From CAYOSF01 sp964406605 (lineage in GTDB: Bacteria > Chloroflexota > Dehalococcoidia > DSTF01 > RBG-16-68-14), in NCBI GenBank assembly GCA_964406605.1, contig CAYOSF010000004.1:243587-307586 (forward strand): 64,000 bases of DNA, read 5' to 3'. The notes under the pieces are model-generated. The model saw only the letters and a program-made list of their open reading frames with translations. It was not told where the DNA came from and made no database searches. Positions 25,765 to 33,953 of this stretch are shown here, piece after piece. Position 1 is the first letter of the stretch. Each line of letters opens with the position of its first letter. Made by a program: the position numbers and the translations under genes.

Positions 25765-27216
25765 GTGACTGAAGCGGTACTTCAAAACTACATCGGCGGT
25801 AGCTGGCAGCCGTCGACATCCTCCGACCTGCTCGACGTGATGAATCCCGCCGACGGCACGGCGATAGCGAAGGTCCCCATCTCCACCACGGCGGAGATCG
25901 AGCGGGCGGTGGACGCGGCCCAGGCCGGCTTCCTCGAATGGCGCCAAGTGCCGGCCCCGGAGCGGGTGCAGTGCCTGTTCCGCCTCAAACAGCTCTTGGA
26001 GGAGCACAGGGAGGAGATAGCGGTCGGCATCACCAAGGAGAACGGCAAGACGCTCGACGAGGCGCGCGCGGAGGTGCGTCGCGCCATCGACAACGTGGAG
26101 GTCGCCTGCGGCATACCGTCTCTCATGCAGGGCCGCACGCTCCAGCAGATCTCGCCGGGCATCGATGAGGCGGTAGAGCGGGTGCCCATCGGGGTGTTCG
26201 CGGTCATTCCTCCGTTCAACTTCCCGGCCATGGTGCCCGCCTGGTTCTGGCCGTACGCGGTTGCCTGCGGCGACGCGGTCATCGTGAAGCCGTCCGAGCG
26301 CGTGCCGGTCACGATGCAGCGGCTCTTCGGTCTCATGGATGAGGCGGGATTCCCCGCGGGCGTTCTGAACCTGGTGAACGGAGACAGGACCGTCACCGAG
26401 ATCCTCGTGCAGCATCCGGGAGTGGCCGGCATATCGGCCGTCACCTCGACGCCGACGGCGAAGGCGATCTACGCCATGGCGGGCCAGTACGCGAAGCGCG
26501 TACAGTGTGGCGCCGGCGCCAAGAACTTCGCCGTCGTAATGCCGGACGCCCGGCTGGAGGAGGCGGTGCCCGCGATCATCGACTCGGTCTACGGGACGAC
26601 GGGGCAGCGCTGCCTGGCCGGCGCAAACGTGGTCTGCGTCGGCAGTGTCGCCGAGGAGCTGATTCCAGCGCTGGTGGAAGCGGCGTCGGGCCTCGTCGTG
26701 GGCAACGGACTTAACGACGGCGTCACCATGGGCCCGCTGATCTCCCAGGCGGCGAAGGAACGGGTCATCTCCTACATCGAACAGGGGGTCCGAGAGGGCG
26801 GGCGGCTGCTGCTGGACGGACGGGTCGCGCCGGTCCCGCAGGAGGGCTACTTCCTGGGCCCGACGATTATCGACGAGGTGCGCCCTGGGGCCGCCATCGC
26901 CTGCGACGAGATCTTCGGGCCGCTGATGGCCGTCCTACGAGTTGCTTCCCTCGAGCAGGCGATCGAGATGTTGAACGCCAGCCCGTACGGGAACAGCGCG
27001 ACGATCTACACAACGAGCGGGAAGGCGGCCCGCGACTTCTGCTACCAGGTGGACTGCGGCCAGATAGGGGTGAACGTGGGCATCCCGGCGCCCATGGCCT
27101 TCTTCCCGTTCGGCGGCCGCAAGGAATCGTTCTTCGGCACTCTGCACGGCCAAGGGCAGGACGCCATCGACTTCTTCACCGACAAGAAGATCGTCATCGA
27201 ACGCTGGTGGGCCTGA
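25765..27216 (+). CDS. mmsA: Methylmalonate-semialdehyde dehydrogenase (CoA-acylating)
   Basis: The 483-residue aldehyde dehydrogenase converts malonate semialdehyde or methylmalonate semialdehyde to acetyl-CoA or propionyl-CoA, the last inositol step (also called IolA). NPADGTAIAKVPIST opens the domain, PFNFPAMVPAWFWPYAVACGD is the cofactor region near residues 150-170, and the catalytic cysteine is C283 in GTTGQRCLAGANVV. The end with PFGGRKESFFGTLHGQGQDAIDFFTDKK is diagnostic of MmsA. It starts with GTG, nine bases after AAGGAGG. The pathway's aldolase (IolJ) is not present. Confidence 0.93.
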   Translation: MTEAVLQNYIGGSWQPSTSSDLLDVMNPADGTAIAKVPISTTAEIERAVDAAQAGFLEWRQVPAPERVQCLFRLKQLLEEHREEIAVGITKENGKTLDEARAEVRRAIDNVEVACGIPSLMQGRTLQQISPGIDEAVERVPIGVFAVIPPFNFPAMVPAWFWPYAVACGDAVIVKPSERVPVTMQRLFGLMDEAGFPAGVLNLVNGDRTVTEILVQHPGVAGISAVTSTPTAKAIYAMAGQYAKRVQCGAGAKNFAVVMPDARLEEAVPAIIDSVYGTTGQRCLAGANVVCVGSVAEELIPALVEAASGLVVGNGLNDGVTMGPLISQAAKERVISYIEQGVREGGRLLLDGRVAPVPQEGYFLGPTIIDEVRPGAAIACDEIFGPLMAVLRVASLEQAIEMLNASPYGNSATIYTTSGKAARDFCYQVDCGQIGVNVGIPAPMAFFPFGGRKESFFGTLHGQGQDAIDFFTDKKIVIERWWA

Positions 27217-27229
27217 CGCCCGAGAGGTT

Positions 27230-27240
27230 GGGGGGGGGGG
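27230..27240 (+). repeat. Homopolymeric G tract (11 G)
   Basis: Eleven consecutive Gs lie 13 bp after the mmsA stop. Such tracts can slip during replication or sequencing. The rest of the 200 bp gap has only the -10 element at 27402. Confidence 0.7.
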
Positions 27241-27401
27241 CTGCCGGCAACTACGGGCGGGCTAGCGGACGGGAGGCCTGCGGCGCAGGTGACAATCCCG
27301 AGCTCTCGATCCCGGGTCATCGAGACCTCGTCGAACAGAGCCAGCATTGCACGTCCAGGGCGGAAAGGTCGGCCGAACGCCCATCCGGCGACAATGTTGT
27401 C

Positions 27402-27407
27402 TATAAT
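27402..27407 (+). promoter_or_regulatory. Consensus -10 element at the start of the STAND NTPase gene
   Basis: A perfect TATAAT ends nine bases before the GTG at 27417, so transcription would begin at or very near the start codon. No matching -35 is seen, although a TG four bases upstream may help. Confidence 0.45.
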
Positions 27408-27416
27408 GACCTCAGG

Positions 27417-30400
27417 GTGAACGATCCACTTCGTGCTGACATCCAACAAGCGCTCGCGGGGCGGCTCGACCCAAACGTTTTCGAAGAGTGCGCTTGCTCG
27501 CTGCTCCGCGATGAATGGCCTTCGCTGGTGCCCGTGCCCGGTGGCGACGACGCAGGCGTCGATGGCTTGGTCGCGACACCTGATGGCCTGGACATTGGCC
27601 TCGTGTGCACCGCGAGCAAGGCCGGGCCGCTGGACAATCTCCGACGCAGCCTCACCCGGCACAAGGAAATGGGAGGCTGCATCCGACGGGTCATCTTCGC
27701 GACGCCCAGAACGCTAACACCACGCAGACAACGCAACCTCGCGGCGGCGGCCCGAGAACTGGGCTTCGATCTGGTGCAGGTCTACCAGCAGCAAGCCTTC
27801 GTCGACCGCCTGTACCACAGCCCAGAGTGGCGGAAGCAGCTACTGGGTCTTAGCGGCGCACCCAGCGCTTTGTCGGAGTATCCCCGGGTGTGGAGGCCGA
27901 TGGTGGGCATCCCTCTCATCGGGCGGTCCTGTGATCTGGAGGCATTAGGGGCAAGCGTTGGGGATCTCGTAGTCGAGGGTCAGCCGGGCGTCGGCAAGAC
28001 GTTCCTGCTTCAGGCTCTCGTCCGCGAGGGGTGGGGTCTATTCAGTGTTGACGATGATCGAGAGAAGCTTGCCGACGCGATCCGCAAGCTCAAACCCTGC
28101 CGGGTGATCGTGGACGACGCCCATTTCGCCCCTGAAGAACTCACGAGTCTGCTGCAACTGCGCAAGGAGATCGCCGCCGACTTTGCTGTCGTGGCCACAA
28201 CCTGGCCGGGGAGGCGCACCGGCATAGAGCGTATCCTGGACAGCTCGACAACGGTTGTTTTGCAGCCGTTGCCGCGCGACGAGATCCTGCAGGTTGTGAC
28301 GGAGGTGGGCGTGGCCGGCCCCACGGACCTGCAACGTCGCATCGTCGACCAAGCCCTTGGCCGTCCCGGTCTGGCAGCCACCCTGGCACAGCTCTGCCTC
28401 AGAGGAAACGTTACCGAGGTGGCCACCGGGGAGGCTCTGATGAGGGACACCTTGTCCGCCTACCGGCGGGCCATCGGAGATCAGAGTTCGTCCGTACTCG
28501 GCGTGCTTGCTCTGAGCGGCGACGGCGGCATTCGTCTCGAGACGGTGTCGGACGTTCTCCGACTGGATCTCGCCACTGTCACTGCTGTGGTCAGAGATCT
28601 CGCCTCTGCGGGAACGATCGACGAGGCTCCGTCCGGACGCATCCGGGTTCAGCCAGAGGCTCTACGGTACGCGCTCGTCCGCGAGACGTTCTTCGAAGGA
28701 CCGGGCCGGCTTGATGTCCGAGCCACGCTAGAGGTCTTCTCCCAGCCGACATCGGCCGTTCGGCCGTTGGTGGGTGCCGCGCACCTGGGCGCGCGAGTCG
28801 AGCGCGCCCTCTTGGAGAAGCTGCTCAATGGATGCAGCGAGTGCGGCGCATTTGCGTGGTACGCGACTCTGGGCCAAAAGGAAGCTGTGTTCGCCCTCGA
28901 GCACGCGGGAGAGTGCCGCGCAGAGGTGGCCGCCGCTGCCCTGGAGTCGGACTCGGCCCCGGAGCCGGCGCTTCATGCCCTCATGGCCCTCGCCGTTGGC
29001 GACGAACGACCAAGGCACAACCACCCTGATCATCCCATGCGGATGATCCAGGACTACGTGCTGGCGCCGACAAAGACGATGACGCGGCGAATGGAGGTCC
29101 GGCGAGCGGTGGCGACCTGGCTGGACCAGGGCGGCAACTCTGAGGCGGCGCTGGAGGCGATGTCCTACGCGCTTCGACCGGGAGTGCACTCCATCGAGAC
29201 GGATCCCGGTCGTGGGATGACCGTGACGATCCGCGAAGGTCCCTTGTCGCTTGAAGACCTTGGCCAGCTGGGTCAGCTGTGGGAACCGTACGTGGAGCTG
29301 CTCACGACCGGTAGGATCGAGAACTTCGGGCTTGCGCTCAGAGCCCTGGAGGATTGGTGCTACCCAGGTCGGGTTACGATGGGGCGTGGTGTTTCAGACG
29401 AGTGGGTACGCTTCGCCAAGCGACGAGTGGCCAGCGTCATTCGGAAGCTGGCTGGTCGGCTGGAGGCCCGGCCTGGCGCTCGCGCTGCACTGCGCAGGCT
29501 CAGCGACCGGGCTGGGCTCCGAGTCCGTATTGATGAAGACCGAGAGTTCCAAGTCCTCTTCCCGGTGGAGCGCCTGGACTGGAGGGCCGCACAGGCCCGA
29601 TGGAGCCGAGATACTCGCCGGCTGGCGCGCGAGTGGGCGAGACTACGTCCACAGGCCCTCGCCGAAAGGCTGGTTCGGTACGAGCGCGAAGCGACGATGG
29701 TTGGCATTACGTGGCCAAGGCAGACACCAGAACTCTGCGAGATTCTCGCCCAGGCTTCGGACCGACCGTCGGAATACGTGGCGGCCCTCCGCAAACAGGC
29801 CGCACCGCTAGACCTACTTCACCCTTTCCTTGTAGTGCTAGTGCACAAGCGTGTTCGTGGCTGGGAGGCGTGCATCAACGAATTCCTGGACGACGAGCGC
29901 GTGCGCCCAGTCGCCGTGAACGTGTGCCTGACCGCTCCCGTCGGCCAACGCTTGTCCGAGAGGGCGGTCGAGCTGTGCGACGGTCGGATGAGCAATCTTC
30001 TTCGGTGCTTCCCCAAGGAGAAGCTCAACCCCGACGCGAAGCGGCCCCTACTGGAGCATCGGGACACCGGCGTGGCGCAGGCAGCGGTGATTGCCCTCAG
30101 ACCGGCCCCTGGTGAGGGCACCTCTGATGACCTCGGGCAAGCCTGGGAAGCGGCTCTCGTCCGGTGCCCGGCGGACGAATACTGGTACGCGGAGATGCTA
30201 AAGGACCGTCGGGATCTCCTAGTGCGATGGATCCTTGCCTGGAGCCAGAGGCTCCGTGGCGAACGGGCCTCCTACGAGCGGGTTCCTGAGGCTGTTCTCG
30301 CACTGATCGGCTCACTCGAGTTGGAGGCGCGAATAGACCTGCTGCAACGCGTCAGGTCTCACGGCTTCAACTTGTCGCTCGATGAGGTCCTTTCCGCCGC

Positions 30401-30758
30401 GGTCGGCGGAGACGAGCGGGCCACGCGCGCATTGCTCTCCAGGCACGATCTGGCCAACAATCATCACGCGGCGCTGGTGGGATTGCCTGACGAAGGCTGG
30501 TTTCGCCGCGCCGCAGTCATGTTTGATGCCGGGTGGTCGCCGGACAAGATCGTGGCCTCGTGTAGGCTGACCATGTCCTCATGGATGGGCGACGAGAGCG
30601 CCCACTGGAACCGATACGTCGGCGCGTTCGCGCCGTTCGTCGACAGTCCAGATCCGCGCGTCACTGCTATCGCCAGGGCAGGCGTTGATTACTACCGCCG
30701 GCTTGTCGACAAGGCGACCGAGGAAGAGCGCCGCGAAGCAGTCCACGGTCTGAAGTAG
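27417..30758 (+). CDS. Nuclease-like/STAND-type NTPase protein, candidate anti-phage sensor
   Basis: A 1113-residue multidomain protein. Residues ~15-145 look like a restriction-endonuclease-type fold: a helix FEECACSLL, then PGGDDAGVDGLV (possible metal-binding Asp49) and GLVCTASK in place of the usual E/Q-x-K strand, so catalysis is uncertain. Residues ~165-480 are a P-loop NTPase with Walker A GQPGVGKT (188-195), Walker B VIVDDAH (230-236) and sensor-like VVATTWPG (258-265), followed by winged-helix-like segments. The remaining ~600 residues are helical and repeat-like without a known family. This order matches STAND sensors such as the Avs group, which recognise phage proteins through the C-terminal part. 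It stands alone between metabolic genes. An open frame extends upstream to 27207 through the G tract, but GTG 27417 fits the -10 element. Confidence 0.75.
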   Translation: MNDPLRADIQQALAGRLDPNVFEECACSLLRDEWPSLVPVPGGDDAGVDGLVATPDGLDIGLVCTASKAGPLDNLRRSLTRHKEMGGCIRRVIFATPRTLTPRRQRNLAAAARELGFDLVQVYQQQAFVDRLYHSPEWRKQLLGLSGAPSALSEYPRVWRPMVGIPLIGRSCDLEALGASVGDLVVEGQPGVGKTFLLQALVREGWGLFSVDDDREKLADAIRKLKPCRVIVDDAHFAPEELTSLLQLRKEIAADFAVVATTWPGRRTGIERILDSSTTVVLQPLPRDEILQVVTEVGVAGPTDLQRRIVDQALGRPGLAATLAQLCLRGNVTEVATGEALMRDTLSAYRRAIGDQSSSVLGVLALSGDGGIRLETVSDVLRLDLATVTAVVRDLASAGTIDEAPSGRIRVQPEALRYALVRETFFEGPGRLDVRATLEVFSQPTSAVRPLVGAAHLGARVERALLEKLLNGCSECGAFAWYATLGQKEAVFALEHAGECRAEVAAAALESDSAPEPALHALMALAVGDERPRHNHPDHPMRMIQDYVLAPTKTMTRRMEVRRAVATWLDQGGNSEAALEAMSYALRPGVHSIETDPGRGMTVTIREGPLSLEDLGQLGQLWEPYVELLTTGRIENFGLALRALEDWCYPGRVTMGRGVSDEWVRFAKRRVASVIRKLAGRLEARPGARAALRRLSDRAGLRVRIDEDREFQVLFPVERLDWRAAQARWSRDTRRLAREWARLRPQALAERLVRYEREATMVGITWPRQTPELCEILAQASDRPSEYVAALRKQAAPLDLLHPFLVVLVHKRVRGWEACINEFLDDERVRPVAVNVCLTAPVGQRLSERAVELCDGRMSNLLRCFPKEKLNPDAKRPLLEHRDTGVAQAAVIALRPAPGEGTSDDLGQAWEAALVRCPADEYWYAEMLKDRRDLLVRWILAWSQRLRGERASYERVPEAVLALIGSLELEARIDLLQRVRSHGFNLSLDEVLSAAVGGDERATRALLSRHDLANNHHAALVGLPDEGWFRRAAVMFDAGWSPDKIVASCRLTMSSWMGDESAHWNRYVGAFAPFVDSPDPRVTAIARAGVDYYRRLVDKATEEERREAVHGLK

Positions 30759-31037
30759 GTGTGACACCTCCACTCCTGGCGCTCAGCTAGCTCGTACACC
30801 CGACCCGATTGGCCCACCCTCGGCGGCGAAGGTCGAGAGCCCAAGCCGCCGCGCAATGCTTCCTTGGCTGTCTGAACGAGACAGGTCCGACCTTGCCCTG
30901 AGCGAGGGTACCTCCTATGTTAGTCCTGTCGCGGCCCCGAAGCGCAGCGGCGTGGTCCGTGCGGCTCATGCCGAGCCTTTCGGATGGCGGCGGAGGCCGG
31001 GGCCGGAAATGACGAACGAAAGAGAAGGAGCAAAGCC

Positions 31038-32492
31038 GTGAGGATTCCGCCGAAAGGTCTCAGCAAGGGAGAGATATTCGAGAGGATGGAGAGCTACCGC
31101 TCCGGCGACATGCCCTGGCGGGACGGCCGGACGTGGGCCTACATCTACGATCCCGGACCCGAGGCGGAGGAGGTGATCAAGCAGGCCTACATGTCGTTCC
31201 TGAGCGAGAACGCGCTGGACCCGACCGTGTTCCCAAGCGCGATGCGCTTCGAGAACGAGCTGGTTGCGATGGCGGCGTCGCACCTCAACGGCGACGAGAA
31301 TGTCGTCGGGAACTTCACCAGCGGGGGCACGGAGAGCATCATGCTCGCGGTCAAGACCGCGCGGGACTACGCCCGCGCCCACCGGCCGGAGATCAAGGAG
31401 CCGGAGATCATCCTGCCGGAGACGGGCCACGCGGCGTTTCAGAAGGCGGGGCACTACCTCTGCGTGAAGCCCGTGATCGTGCCCGTCGACCCGGAGACCT
31501 TCCGGGCCGACCCGGAGGAGGTGCGGAAGGCGATCACGCCCAACACGATCCTGCTGGTGGGGTCGGCGGTGTCCTACGCCCACGGCGTGGTCGATCCGAT
31601 CCGGGAGCTGGGGCAGATCGCGCTCGATCACGGGCTGCTGCTCCATGTCGACGCCTGCATGGGCGGCTTCATGCTGCCCTACTTCCGGCGGCTGGGCGCG
31701 CCGGTGCCCGACTTCGACCTGAGCGTGCCGGGCGTGACCTCCATCTCGATGGACTTCCACAAGTACGCTTTCGCGGCCAAGGGGGCGTCGGTCGTCCTCT
31801 ACCGCGATAAGGACCTCCGGCGGCACCAGATCTACACCTGTGCGCAGTGGACCGGCTACACCGTGGTGAACGCGACGATCCAGAGCACGAAGTCGGCGGG
31901 GCCGCTGGCTGCCGCCTGGGCGGTGCTGCACTTCATCGGCGACGATGGCTACGAGGAGATCGCCAGGCAGGTACTGGACGCCACCCGCCGGATCGCGGAC
32001 GCGATCGATGGGATGGAGGACCTGCGCCTGCTGGGGCGGCCGGAGATGAACCTCGTCGCCTTCACGTCGGATACCGTCAGCGTCTTCCACATCATCGACG
32101 AGATGAAGCAGCGGGCCTGGTACGTGCAACCTCAGCTCGGCTTTCGGGCCTCCAAGGAGAACATCCACCTTTCGATCAACCCCGCCAGCGTCAAGTGGGT
32201 GGACGCCCTGATCGCGGACCTGGGCGCCTGCGTGGAGGCGGCGAGGAAGCTCGAGTCCGGCGAGGTGACCAAGACGATCCAGGAGGCGTTCGCCTCCATC
32301 GATCCGTCCACCCTCACGCCGGAGACGTTCTCCCAGATGCTGGGCATGGCCGGTATCGAGGGCTACGCACTGCCGGAGCGGATGGCGACGATCAACGAGA
32401 TGCTGAACGCGCTGCCGGCGGAGCTGCGGGAAGGGCTGGTGACCGAGTTCATCAACGAGCTGCTCCAGTACCGCGAGGAGGACGGCGGCTAG
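31038..32492 (+). CDS. PLP-dependent decarboxylase/lyase (glutamate decarboxylase or sphingosine-1-phosphate lyase family)
   Basis: The 484-residue fold-type I PLP enzyme has GNFTSGGTESIMLAVKTARD (phosphate-binding GGTES at 96-100), HVDACMGGFMLPYFRRLG (the aspartate pairing with PLP) and SMDFHKYAFAAKG with the Schiff-base lysine at K242. This pattern is closest to sphingosine-1-phosphate lyase-like proteins, which cleave or decarboxylate amino substrates; the exact substrate is not evident. The GTG start at 31038 has an AGAAGGAG site seven bases upstream. A ~70-residue helical C-terminal tail follows the usual end. The 279 bp before it contain nothing clear. Confidence 0.88.
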   Translation: MRIPPKGLSKGEIFERMESYRSGDMPWRDGRTWAYIYDPGPEAEEVIKQAYMSFLSENALDPTVFPSAMRFENELVAMAASHLNGDENVVGNFTSGGTESIMLAVKTARDYARAHRPEIKEPEIILPETGHAAFQKAGHYLCVKPVIVPVDPETFRADPEEVRKAITPNTILLVGSAVSYAHGVVDPIRELGQIALDHGLLLHVDACMGGFMLPYFRRLGAPVPDFDLSVPGVTSISMDFHKYAFAAKGASVVLYRDKDLRRHQIYTCAQWTGYTVVNATIQSTKSAGPLAAAWAVLHFIGDDGYEEIARQVLDATRRIADAIDGMEDLRLLGRPEMNLVAFTSDTVSVFHIIDEMKQRAWYVQPQLGFRASKENIHLSINPASVKWVDALIADLGACVEAARKLESGEVTKTIQEAFASIDPSTLTPETFSQMLGMAGIEGYALPERMATINEMLNALPAELREGLVTEFINELLQYREEDGG

Positions 32493-32561
32493 GGGGCAGC
32501 AGGGGCGGGTGCCCAGGATTGCGATCCAGCGATCCCCTCCGAGTTGAGCGGACGCCTGGTG

Positions 32562-32567
32562 TACAAT
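32562..32567 (+). promoter_or_regulatory. Candidate -10 element close to the first cyclase gene
   Basis: TACAAT ends nine bases before the ATG at 32577, another start-proximal -10 in this window. No convincing -35 is visible. Confidence 0.35.
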
Positions 32568-32576
32568 GTCCGCACC

Positions 32577-33938
32577 ATGGAGCCGCGGATCCAGTACGCG
32601 AAGACCGAGGATGGGGTCAACATCGCCTATTACGTCATGGGCGAGGGCCCGCCGCTCGTGATTGTTCACAGTCCGATTTGGGGCCACTTGCGGTTGCAGG
32701 TCATACCCGAGCACCACCGATCTGGACGGGGTATTGGGAGGGATTGCAGCATAGTCAGGTTCGACTACCGCGGCACAGGGCTTTCAGACCGAACAGTCAC
32801 AGATTTCTCCGTCGAGGCAGGTGCCCGGGACTTGGAAGCGGTCGTCCATCAGCTGGAGCTGGAGCGCTTTTCAATGATCGGGTGCATTCATGGCGGGCCC
32901 GTGGCCATTGCGTTTGCGTCTGCTCACCAAGCACATGTGGAGCGCCTTCTCCTCTTCAACTCGTTCACTCGCCCTCGATTGCAGCTCGATCGCCCGGGCG
33001 GCAGGTTCAGGGACGCACTTCGCGACTTGGCGCCCGACGACTGGCAACAGTACACGCTCACAATCGCAGCTGGCAATCTCGACTATTCTGATGGTGGCCA
33101 AATCCGCCCGGGACAAATCCGTAAAGTAGCGGAGCTCTACCGGGAGTCCATGACACCGGACACCGTCCTCGCGTGGGCCGAGGCGGCGCGCCGGACAGAT
33201 GTTACCGATTTGTTGGAGCACGTGCGCGCTGAGACACTTGTGCTCTGTTCTCAGCGCGAGGACATTCCGCTCGAATGGTCACGTGAACTTGCTTCAGGCA
33301 TTCCCGGCGCGCGTCTCGCAACAACACCGAGAAGTCCCAGCCTGTGGGGAGATGAAGAGACCCGTTTAGCCGATGACTTTCTACTAGGTCGTGACGAACC
33401 ACGTGCCGGGAGCCGGGTTAGCGCTGACGTTCATACCATCCTCTTCACCGACGTGGAAGAGTCCACCGCCCTCACCCAGCGCCTGGGCGACGCCAGGGCC
33501 CGAGAGGTGCTCCGCACCCACGAGGGCATCGTGCGGGATGCCCTCCGCTCCCACGGCGGCTCCGAGGTGAAGACCATGGGCGACGGGTTCATGGCGTCGT
33601 TCTCGTCGGCGACGAAGGCGCTGGAGTGCGCCATCTCGATGCAGCGTTCGTTCGAGGAGCACAACGAGACGGCGGAGGAGCCGATCCGGGTGCGGGTGGG
33701 GTTGAACGCCGGGGAGCCCATCGCTGAAGAGGAGGACCTGTTCGGGACGGCGGTGATTCGGGCGGCTCGGATAGCCGCGCTGGCCGCGGGGGGCGAGATC
33801 CTGGTGGCGAACGTGGTGCGGGAGCTATCGGAAGGGAAGGGCTTTCTGTTCTCGGACCGAGGCGACACGGCGCTGCGCGGGTTCGAAGACCCGGTGCGGC
33901 TGTTCGAGGTGCGCTGGCGGGCCGAAGGGTCGCCTTAG
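32577..33938 (+). CDS. Alpha/beta-hydrolase-like domain fused to class III adenylate/guanylate cyclase
   Basis: The 453-residue protein has an alpha/beta-hydrolase-like domain (about 1-270) and a class III nucleotide cyclase domain (about 285-450). The hydrolase part has RFDYRGTGLSD but its nucleophile elbow reads GCIHGG, with isoleucine where serine is expected, so it is probably a ligand-binding sensor rather than an enzyme. The cyclase has TILFTDVEES with a metal aspartate, VKTMGDGFMASF with the second, and VGLNAGEP. Start ATG 32577 matches the MEPQVRY start of the tandem paralogue. The upstream domain has lower GC than the cyclase part. Product: probably cyclic AMP. Confidence 0.85.
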   Translation: MEPRIQYAKTEDGVNIAYYVMGEGPPLVIVHSPIWGHLRLQVIPEHHRSGRGIGRDCSIVRFDYRGTGLSDRTVTDFSVEAGARDLEAVVHQLELERFSMIGCIHGGPVAIAFASAHQAHVERLLLFNSFTRPRLQLDRPGGRFRDALRDLAPDDWQQYTLTIAAGNLDYSDGGQIRPGQIRKVAELYRESMTPDTVLAWAEAARRTDVTDLLEHVRAETLVLCSQREDIPLEWSRELASGIPGARLATTPRSPSLWGDEETRLADDFLLGRDEPRAGSRVSADVHTILFTDVEESTALTQRLGDARAREVLRTHEGIVRDALRSHGGSEVKTMGDGFMASFSSATKALECAISMQRSFEEHNETAEEPIRVRVGLNAGEPIAEEEDLFGTAVIRAARIAALAAGGEILVANVVRELSEGKGFLFSDRGDTALRGFEDPVRLFEVRWRAEGSP

Positions 33939-33953
33939 GAGACAGGAAGGGTG

